The notes under the pieces are model-generated. The model was not told where the DNA came from and made no database searches. It saw nothing but the letters and a program-made list of their open reading frames with translations. A DNA stretch of 26,867 nt, taken from NCBI GenBank assembly GCA_018398765.1, contig JAHBMJ010001297.1:6263-33129 (forward strand), written 5' to 3'. This stretch comes from Chromera velia (lineage: Eukaryota; Sar; Chromeraceae). Below, piece by piece: positions 19,906 to 26,867 of this stretch (position 1 is its first letter; every line of letters begins with the position of its first letter). A program made the translations under genes and the position numbers.

Positions 19906-21344
19906 CTACCGAAGCGGCTGATGGGAGCCTCCAAAGAACTGGACATCGCCTTCTTTCTGGGGGGGGGGGGTCAAGTCAAGAAGGTCAAAAGATTCAAACC
20001 CTCCCACAGCCTGCTGGGTCTTACCGCCACTCCCATTCAATTTCTCTTTCTCCTTCTGCTGGTCTCCCACATTCCCTCCCTCATCATCCTCTCCCAGGTC
20101 GATCAGATTTGCTATCGGGACTTGAGGGGCTGCAGCAGCAGCAGCAGCAGCAGCAGCACTGCCAGAAGGTGCAGCAGATGGACGGACCTTGCTTCCTGTC
20201 CCCCCTCCAGCCCCAGAGGCAGAGCTGGATGATGAGGCCATCTGACGGAGGACAGAGCCGTTCGCATGGCCCGCCTCCTCTTTCTCTCCTCCAAGCCCTG
20301 AGCTTGGAATCTCAGGATAGGGCACCATTTTCTTGTTGTGCCTCTCTCCCCTTTCCTTCGCTCCACCACCTTCTCTCTGAAGAGATCCGGAGGTTCGTGT
20401 CCCCTCCTCTCTCATTTCCTTCTCTAGCTTTGCCTTCTGCTGAGCAGCCTCGGCCTGCTGCCGCTCTTGCACGATCTTCTGCCTCTCTGCCTCTGAAGGC
20501 ACCCAGCAGACGTCCACGTGGAGCTGCCCTGCTGCCTGGTCTTTGTGCTCCAGGAGAATCCATCCAACAAAACGGGGAAGAGGAACAGAGGCACTAGGCT
20601 TGGGAAGATTCCCCACCTGCAGCACAGAGATGAAAATCAAGAGACTCAGCAGAGCAATGAGAGGCAAGCTGAAGTAACAACAGCTTCTGGGACACAGGCA
20701 AAGAATCTGAAGAGCCTGGAAAAAGGCCAACCATCATCTTCGACCGTTAGTGGAGCTTCAAAACAGCCTGAACATTTCACTCAGAAATGATGATTCCAAA
20801 AAACCGATCATTGGAATGTCTGTTCCATAGATTGCTCCACCTGTTATCAGATCCAAAACCACACACAGACTTGGAAGAGACGGCGTGTCAAACTGACCAG
20901 GAAATGGCTTTCTGCTGCTCTCTTGTCTTGACGCAGCGTTCTCTTGTGCCACAGAGTAAACTTGATGTAGGACTCTCTGGTGAACTTGTGGAATCGGAAG
21001 GTTTCCCCAAACCGAGGGGAGTCATCCCCTTCCTGCCACTCTCCCATAAGGAGACGGCCATCGACCTCCACACTCACTCTGTGGACACCCAGATGAGTGA
21101 GCCGGTGTCCCTTGGAGACTTTCACCACAAGCTCAGGGTGCGCATTCTCTCTTGGTGGCTGCTGTGGTGCGCTTCGTCTGTTTTGATGGTTCAACTTGGC
21201 GCTAACAGCTTCATGAGGATCCCATCCATGTCTCTGCAGAAGAACGTAGGCATCCACTGCTGAGACTTTCAGAACCTCCCTCACAAGGTTCACCTTCTGC
21301 GCCTGCTCTGGCGACATGTCAACGGCACCTCCTTGGCTGCTCAT
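19906..21344 (-). CDS. UBA-like plus C2-like domain protein with clathrin-box-like tail (two exons)
   Basis: Exons 20898-21344 and 19906-20616 join in phase 0 (donor GTCAGT, acceptor GTGCTGCAG) to give 385 residues. Residues ~11-52 look like a UBA-type three-helix domain, ending in the Trp-Asp-Pro-x-Glu-Ala-Val pattern. Residues ~68-190 resemble a C2 beta-sandwich: ELVVKVSKGHRL, then GETFRFHKF and YIKFTLWH. The domain is completed across the splice by VGNLPKP, FVGWILLE and QLHVDVCWV, which supports the junction. The acidic calcium-binding loop residues of classic C2 domains are not evident. Residues ~191-222 form a charged Gln/Glu/Lys helix. The tail has a poly-Ala run (303-312) and the motifs LIDLGEDDE (320) and FESFDLLDL (356). 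A role as a ubiquitin- and membrane-binding endocytic adaptor is inference; domain assignments are from pattern only. Confidence 0.68.
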
Positions 21345-22140
21345 GGTCGACTGAATCAGTCACAAAAGGGTGAGTCAGCTGACGTGATCTTGTAGACAAC
21401 AAAGATAAGCGGATGCTGGGAAGGCAATGAAAGCTTCAAGATTTTGTCACGGAGGAAATCAATGACGGCTTTCAATTTGAAGCTAGGTATTCATGGACTC
21501 ATACACAAGGATATGTCATTTCCTGCATGATGTTCTCTGGCAATCTGAACTCCTGTTCTCATGTGACACACTTCAATCAGACCACGCTTCATGCAAAAGC
21601 ATCGATCCTCCCACAACAGGGCGGCCCCGTAAAGTTTGCGAGCTCGCGCGGTCCCGGAAAGTGAAGACGCGCCAGCCCGCGCCGCCGCCGCGCCGCGATC
21701 GATATGCGCCGGGCGCATGCATGCATGCCCGCGATTGCCCTCGCGCGCGCGCGGGTCATGCACATTCATGCACTGCTTGACAGGCAAAATTCGAGACGAA
21801 AAAAGCTCTGACAGAAATCATCAGAAATCACGGCGAACTGTGCCTCACACATCGATCTCGTCAGATCAATATTGGAAGCTTCGTGGCAGAGCTTCAGCAC
21901 CAGATTTGGTTCCTGAGCTGCTGGATAGCCGATAGGTTTGAAATGCGATGTTTGTGTATTGAACGTCGTTTGTCAAATTCTCAAGTCGCCCAAGTGTATC
22001 GAGTCCGGTGATAGCATCTTACAGGCTGCACCTCCTAGACCTGTGGATCACACTCGGGGCAGAGGCGAAGAAAGTCCCCAAATTCCAAAAGGAACACGAG
22101 TAGGAGGAGCCCATCAATTCGTTGAAACAACGGAGTAAAG
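21345..22140. promoter_or_regulatory. Divergent intergenic promoter region with GC/CpG-rich island
   Basis: The interval separates the start codons of two divergent genes (minus-strand ATG ending at 21344, plus-strand ATG at 22141). Positions ~21610-21780 are much richer in G+C and CpG than the flanks, with GCGCGCGCGCGCG-type alternation at ~21741. They contain GCATGCATGCATGC (21715-21728) and GCGATCGATATGCGC just upstream. I see no TATA box that I would trust and no convincing gene in the interval. Confidence 0.5.
21715..21728. promoter_or_regulatory. TGCATGCA-containing palindrome, candidate AP2-type factor site
   Basis: The 14-mer contains TGCATGCA at 21718-21725. TGCATGCA is a well-known binding motif of some apicomplexan ApiAP2 transcription factors. 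Whether this organism has such factors is not shown by the window. A similar TGCATGCATGCA run occurs at about 25306 in non-promoter AT-rich DNA, so the match alone is weak. Confidence 0.3.
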
Positions 22141-24080
22141 ATGGAGCTATCGAACGTCTTGCTCACAATTATTATCGTGTGCAGTGTCGTCGCCGGTCTG
22201 ATTCTGTGTGGATGCTGTTGCTTTTGTTGCTTCAGCTCTCCCGTCCTTTGGGAGTCAGTCAACTGCCAATCTGCCCGTCGTGCTTTCTCTTCGACTCTCT
22301 TTGCTCCGTTTTGATTTTCTTCATCTCTTTCGTCCGTCTCTGTCTCCTTGAGATTGACGCCTCTAATTGGCGAATCATCGCATCCCTCGGCTTCCTCTCT
22401 CTATCATTTCCCCGCCGTCGGCCTCTCATTGTGTCCCACCGTGGACAATTGATTTTGTTTTGACCTCCTCGCGTATCCCTCTGCCTCCTCACCTTTCAAT
22501 TTGGTTGTTTTTTCATTTTTGGTTCTGCGTATCTTCTCTCCCTTCGCGCCCTTCCGTCTCCGTATTCAATTCAATTTCTTTCCTGCTTCTCTCGTTTTCC
22601 TCCTCTTCCCCCTTTTTTCTGCCGTTCTCCCGGTAGTATTCCTCTTTTCCTGCTTTCACTTCTTCTCTCTGTCTCGGCATCCCAAGATGATGAGTTTGTG
22701 TTTGCATCAACCTCGTCAGTCTATTTTCGGCCTCCCGGTCTGTGTGTGTCGATTTCTGTGTTTGCGCATAAGAGAGGGTCCGATTCGCTGGCATTCTGCT
22801 TTCCTCCCTTCGCTTTCTCTTTTTGCAGCATGTACAACTCGTACACGGAGGCGAAAAGGATCGAGAGCGGGGAGGCTTCTGAGATTCGGTACAAACCGAA
22901 AAACACGGTGTTGGCAGAGATGCTGGAGGACACCCTCAAGAGAAAAACAGACGAGGAACCGCCGGGGAAGGGTGGGGGGAAAAACAAGAACCCAGCAGCC
23001 AACGACAGCAACCGCAGCTCTCTTCAGAGTACTGAGAGTGGAGGGGGGACTGTACATGGGGGGTTTGGGGATTTGTCTGCTGCTGTTGAGAGAGGAGACG
23101 GAGACGGAGGAGACGGGATTGAAGATCCCGGTTCTGACGAGGACCGCCTGGTTGTGCCTGTGAGGGGTGGCCAGCGGGCCCGCAGTCCCTCTCCCCCTAT
23201 GTATCCTCAAGGGGGACGGGGGGAGGACAGGAACAAAGATAGGGGGCTTGGCAGGGGCAGAGACAACAGAGGTGGAGAAGTGGCAGGCGCTGGTGTGGGG
23301 CTCGAGGGAGAAGGGCACAGGGCAAATGTCAGCCAATCGAAAGAAAAGTGACCATTTTGAATTGTGCGTGAAGTCAAATTTTCTCGCCGAGCGTCCTTGC
23401 TTCATGACACTCGCTCCCTCCCTCCCTCCCTCCCTCCCTCCCTGTGGATTCCATGTTCATCAACTTTTTTTTTTTTTTTGCGTCTTGAATGCCATGATTT
23501 GTGCCGATTCTTGTGTCACTTTCTTTTTGTTTCAATTCACTCATCGATGTCGCTCACTGTGTCGTCGTGTTCGCTGGCAGACAGCCTGGTCGACCCATGT
23601 GCCAGCGGACTGACTGTGTCAAAGAGTGATACGCGTCAGCAGAAGTGAAGTCGATTTTGCCTGCAGGGCAAGGCGGGTGGTCGGAGGGACCGGGAGAGGA
23701 GCCGGTCGGTCCCTCAGACTGAGCACTACGGGCGCAGAATGCGAGAAGAACCTACGGGGGGCCCTCGTAGGGCATCTAGGTATCCCTCGGCCCACACCGT
23801 CAGGTTTGGAGGGGAAGACTACGACGAAGAGGAGGAGGTCGGTGAACTAGTGAGAAGACAGGAAGGAAAAAATACTAGGAAGGAAACGGAATTAATTGTG
23901 TTCTCTAGTCTCTCTCTCTTCCGTCTTCAGGCCGGCTGCCCCTAGCACCTCTCATCATGTAGACTTGATTGCCTCGGTGTAGTTGTCATTTGTGCTTTCC
24001 TTCTGCATCTCTTTCAAAAAAGCACATACACGGACACACATGGGCCGTCAGAGAAACAATGACCGCATTCAAGTACACAG

Positions 24081-24131
<51 letters not shown>

Positions 24132-24582
24132 GGGGGGGAGAGAGAGAGAGAGAGAGAGAAATACGTCAAGAGAGCCTGTTGGCTTCCAGCGGGCCTCTTT
24201 GTGTCTCGCTGTGCCATGCACGCCTGACCCGGAAGGCTGCTTCGTTTAATTTGTGTCTTCGTTGAAAGTGTGAATGTTCATTTCAGAGTGTGCTATTCTT
24301 CTTTCTCTTGGATGCTTGCAGTGGGTGGACGAGGGCAGGCTGCAGAGCGCTGCAGAAGCAGCGACGATGAGGGCGGAGAGGCTGGACAGACAGAGGCGGG
24401 AGTGGGAGCAGGCGCGTCGTGCAGCTGCTAGGAGAGAGAGGGAGAGGGTGAGGATGGGGGTGTACGGCGCCTCCATTCCTGAGGAGACAGAGGAGGAACT
24501 GGAGGCGATGGAGACGGGAAGCCTCGAGTCCGACGATTTCAGGGCGGCTGCGGCAAGGCATTCATCCCATGGACGCGCGTGA
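22141..24582 (+). CDS. Small single-pass membrane protein with cysteine cluster and Arg-rich coiled-coil tail (four exons)
   Basis: Exons 22141-22253, 22829-23159, 23667-23849 and 24322-24582 join with matching phases 2, 0 and 0 (donors GTCAGT, GTGAGG, GTGAGA; acceptors all GCAG), giving 295 residues. Residues 5-22 form a hydrophobic helix, directly followed by a cysteine cluster (Cys23, 25, 26, 27, 29, 30). That arrangement is typical of S-palmitoylated juxtamembrane segments. The rest is charged and largely disordered: an acidic Gly/Asp stretch in exon 2, an Arg/Ser-rich segment (RDRERSRSVPQ, about residue 155), an acidic patch (EDYDEEEEVGE), and a C-terminal Glu/Arg/Ala helix (about 210-255). 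There is no signal peptide distinct from the helix, so it could be a signal-anchor. Family unknown. The frame in exon 2 stays open to 23351, so a two-exon isoform ending there is possible. Confidence 0.65.
23413..23480. repeat. (CCCT)n and poly-T tracts in intron
   Basis: Seven or eight CCCT tetramers (23413-23443) and a T run of about 16 (from ~23465) lie in the second intron of the small membrane protein gene. Confidence 0.92.
24083..24160. repeat. Compound (CA)n(GA)n microsatellite in intron
   Basis: About 22 CA units, a short GGAGGGGGGG spacer and then about 11 GA units, in the third intron of the same gene. The same CA-then-GA order occurs at about 17255-17302. Confidence 0.95.
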
Positions 24583-25586
24583 AGAAGGATGGGCAGATAG
24601 GCCCAACGCCCCTTTTTTTCTCCCGGTGCTGGATTGTATGCAGGCCGGGCTCATTTCATTCATTTGTCTGATGGGGGAAAAGGTGCAAGCCAGATGTCCT
24701 CTGTTTGCACGTCCACTTCCTGGTGCATTCCACTACTTCCTTTGAAGAGCAATTGTTCCATGCAAAGGTGGTGTCACTGGTATTACTGGGATGTGCGTCC
24801 GTTTGCGATTCTGCATGGCTTTGGAGCTCTCTGACAGGCGTCCTGTGTGAACCCTGTAATGGCTGTGCAGGGATGGCGAGATGGATGGGCAAGACATACG
24901 CCTCGGCGGAGGGGATAGCATATCGGATAGCAATGCAAGTTATTGCAAGTCTACTGTGTACAGGGGGTATAAATTTGAACCGATTTTAATATCTAAGTTG
25001 TACTGCACTGCAGCTACACAACTTTTCAATTTTTTTATCTACAAATTGTGTAGTGGTTTAATTTAAAAAAATTAAAAGACCAAACCTATAACCGACTTAC
25101 TGACTTAAACTAATCTAACGTAAACAACAATCAGTCAACAATTTAATTGATTAAAAAATTGTTTAGCAACAAAAGTATGTAACAGTCATAAAACGAACTT
25201 TAGCAACTGCATGATCAATGCTGCTTCGTTACATTATGAGGTTGTAGGCATTGTCAGAGCTGCACGTAGTATGCACATGTCGAGCGTATGGCGCATATGT
25301 ATGTGCATGCATGCATTGTATAGAATTGGTTCGCATGCAAGTCAATTCAGAAGTACAGTCTTGCCTGTGTGTAAGACTAAAGAGAAGTACGAACAATGCA
25401 TGTCCGACTCTCAGATCTTATAGCCCCGTACATTAGCAGCGCCATAACTCTACGTGGCAGCAGAGTAGGTTGGTCAGGGACCAATCTGTTCTGTTTATGA
25501 TCAGAGACGAATCTCTGTATCGTTGAACGGCAGACGGCAGGCATTCTTTCGCACCAGACGACGATCTTCTCTGGATGCATTGAGTC
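24583..25586. other. Intergenic region with AT-rich island
   Basis: The first ~350 bases are the 3' flank of the membrane-protein gene. From about 24940 to 25210 the sequence becomes strongly AT-rich with many stops in all frames. I see no gene, and no paired terminal repeats that would define a mobile element. Confidence 0.7.
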
Positions 25587-25631
25587 TGTTCGCTTTTCAG
25601 AGTTCTTGTAGGTCTTTCTCTTGTTGTTGCA

Positions 25632-26138
25632 ATGACGTTGAGGCCACATAGAGAAGTGGGCCCGATTTTCTATATAATTGCGTTCCTCGTGAAGAGTGTA
25701 GAGGAACTGAAGGACGTCTCCGTTGCGACCCTGGATGACCGATATGAGTTTGTTTGTCTTCTTCTGTCCAGAGTCGCTGAAGAAATGCAGCAATGGTTGC
25801 CCTCAGGGTCTATGGGCAAGAAGAAATGCAGAGCAAGGAAGGGTCGCAAGCAATCGAAGGACATCATTCAGGAGGGTCGAGACGAAGAGCCAGAAAAGAA
25901 GAAGAAGACGCGTCGTGGTTTGCGTTTTTCAAAGACCCAATGGAATGAGAAGACCCTCGGACAGACACACAGTAAGAGAGATGGGAGGAAATCGGATAAC
26001 GACCAGACTGCCTCCCCAGTGAAGCGTAAGGAAGCAGATGGGTTCAAGGCGCACAGACCTTTACATACTCCGCATGTACCCACAGACGACTGGGGACCCC
26101 AACGCCCTCAGAGTGATGTTGTGGTGAGTGAACCCTAA
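25632..26138 (+). CDS. Hypothetical basic protein
   Basis: 168 codons from ATG at 25632; the frame is open back to about 25587. The first ~55 residues are mixed hydrophobic and acidic and would form helices (FYIIAFLVKSVEELKD, then YEFVCLLLSRVAEEMQQWL). The rest is strongly basic with Lys runs (GKKKCRARKGRKQ, EKKKKTRRG) resembling nuclear or nucleic-acid-binding tails. The sequence is less repetitive than shadow frames nearby. A GTGAGT donor at 26124 would cut it before the stop, but the nearest acceptor (26220) does not keep frame. It may be a cellular gene or part of a mobile element; no family is recognised. Confidence 0.4.
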   Translation: MTLRPHREVGPIFYIIAFLVKSVEELKDVSVATLDDRYEFVCLLLSRVAEEMQQWLPSGSMGKKKCRARKGRKQSKDIIQEGRDEEPEKKKKTRRGLRFSKTQWNEKTLGQTHSKRDGRKSDNDQTASPVKRKEADGFKAHRPLHTPHVPTDDWGPQRPQSDVVVSEP

Positions 26139-26177
26139 ACAGCAGCAAAGAGCTTCACAGCGACACCGGGTTTCTAG

Positions 26178-26609
26178 GGAAGTGACCAAGGAGGAGAGAC
26201 CCTATTCGTTCAAACTGCAGGGACGACGTTTGATTTTCAAGGGTACAGCAATGTAGGAGAATCTGAATTCGAAGCAGTATTGCCGGTAGGTCTTTCCGGA
26301 CACGAGGATGCAGACATGGGAAGCAGAGACAGTCAGTGGGAGATCAGTCAGAAAGCAGCATCCCTTTTCCCAGAGTCAGCGCCGTTCATTACCGGAGAAA
26401 CTGAAATTGCCCCCATGAGGATTGGGAGAATAGAACTGACCCAAAACGCAGGAAAGGCAGAGAGAAAGAGAGAGAAGCAGAGAGCAAAGAGAGGGGCAAA
26501 ACAAACGGAAAGACATGCAGCGCTACTGAACACAATCCGCTCAGCTTGCGCTCAAGATCATAAGATGCCTCCTGGTGGAGTTCCGTATAGAGAAGGATTC
26601 AGTGCATAG
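26178..26609 (+). CDS. Hypothetical ORF, possibly an exon or mobile-element fragment
   Basis: The frame is open from after TAG at 26175 to TAG at 26607-26609, about 143 codons, with no ATG until 26313. An acceptor-like CTGCAG ends at 26220. The middle is Lys/Arg/Gln/Ala-rich (ERKREKQRAKRGAKQTER) and would be helical. Its HAALLNTIR segment resembles a segment in the next ORF. It has neither a convincing start nor a recognised family. Confidence 0.3.
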   Translation, partial: GSDQGGETLFVQTAGTTFDFQGYSNVGESEFEAVLPVGLSGHEDADMGSRDSQWEISQKAASLFPESAPFITGETEIAPMRIGRIELTQNAGKAERKREKQRAKRGAKQTERHAALLNTIRSACAQDHKMPPGGVPYREGFSA

Positions 26610-26745
26610 ACACCAGAAGTGGGGAGACGAGTTAGGCCTGTCTGCGCTGGAAATTCGATCAGGCCTGACGGAAAGAGAAAGAGTACAACTGGTATTCGAA
26701 CGCCAGGAGCGAGAACGTACTGCTGCCTTAAACATGATAAGGTAG
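26533..26745 (+). CDS. Hypothetical ORF overlapping the previous one in another frame
   Basis: About 70 codons, open from after a TGA near 26527 to TAG at about 26743-26745, in a different frame from the preceding ORF. It overlaps that ORF by about 75 bases. The product is helical and charged (LTERERVQLVFERQERER, then TAALNMIR). The change of frame suggests either a decayed reading frame with a frameshift near 26530-26600 or an unseen splice. AT-rich DNA follows to the window end. Confidence 0.25.
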   Translation, partial: QSAQLALKIIRCLLVEFRIEKDSVHRHQKWGDELGLSALEIRSGLTERERVQLVFERQERERTAALNMIR

Positions 26746-26867
26746 AACATGATGAGGCAACAACGTTCAAATGATATAATGAGACCTACCGGACTTTAAT
26801 ATCATTTCGGACTTTGAAATATAGGAATAACATGGGGTGTTCTATTGTATTTAATCGTTGTTTATAA

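Noticed and set aside
20109-20597. Plus-strand ORF (162 codons) with a Gln run
   Set aside because: It is antisense to exon 2 of the UBA/C2 gene; the Gln run is the CAG complement of its poly-Ala stretch.
25632-26609. Splice of GTGAGT at 26124 to CTGCAG ending at 26220 joining the two ORFs
   Set aside because: The donor is phase 0 but the downstream frame needs phase 1; phase 0 reaches a stop within 12 codons.
1-26867. tRNA, rRNA or snRNA genes
   Set aside because: I looked for cloverleaf-like A/B-box patterns and conserved rRNA segments and saw none I could support by eye.

Overview
The window looks like nuclear DNA from a protist with intron-rich genes. GC content is near 50%. Coding exons are interrupted by introns of roughly 80-600 bases. 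Acceptors almost always read (T)GCAG after a pyrimidine tract, and donors are often GTCAGT, GTGAGT or GTTGG rather than GTAAGT. Nearly every longer intron carries a microsatellite. A chromerid or related alveolate fits this architecture and the low-complexity proteins, but that is inference; no rRNA, organelle gene or diagnostic marker is present. I saw no bacterial-style operon, CRISPR array, tRNA or rRNA.

Layout. (1) Positions 1-10234, plus strand: the 3' part of one very large gene, with about 23 exons modelled by matching splice phases. It encodes a multi-pass membrane protein with long acidic, Ser/Glu/Arg-rich loops; I do not recognise the family. (2) 10235-12242: an AT-rich, repeat-rich gap with a 12-bp x4 tandem repeat, an ATTAGG hexamer run and the 3' end of a degraded LINE-like retrotransposon on the minus strand. 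(3) 12243-14603, minus: a 786-residue protein with four divergent RRM-like domains and a long Pro/Ser/Ala linker. (4) 14715-16135, minus: a two-exon gene for a degenerate von Willebrand A domain protein that has lost its metal-binding residues. (5) 16136-19905: a gene-poor block with an orphan ORF, AT-rich DNA, a CAGA/pyrimidine modular array and a recent ~730-bp tandem duplication. (6) 19906-21344, minus: a two-exon gene for a UBA-like + C2-like protein with clathrin-box-like tail motifs. (7) 21345-22140: a divergent promoter region with a GC/CpG-rich island containing TGCATGCA. (8) 22141-24582, plus: a four-exon gene for a small single-pass membrane protein with a cysteine cluster and an Arg-rich coiled-coil tail. 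(9) 24583-26867: another AT-rich, possibly transposon-derived stretch with three short hypothetical ORFs.

The genes do not form an obvious pathway. The UBA-C2 protein and the small membrane protein share a divergent promoter, so they may be co-regulated. The vWA and RRM genes lie head to tail, 111 bases apart. All intron boundaries were read by eye and chosen for phase consistency; transcript data would be needed to confirm them.
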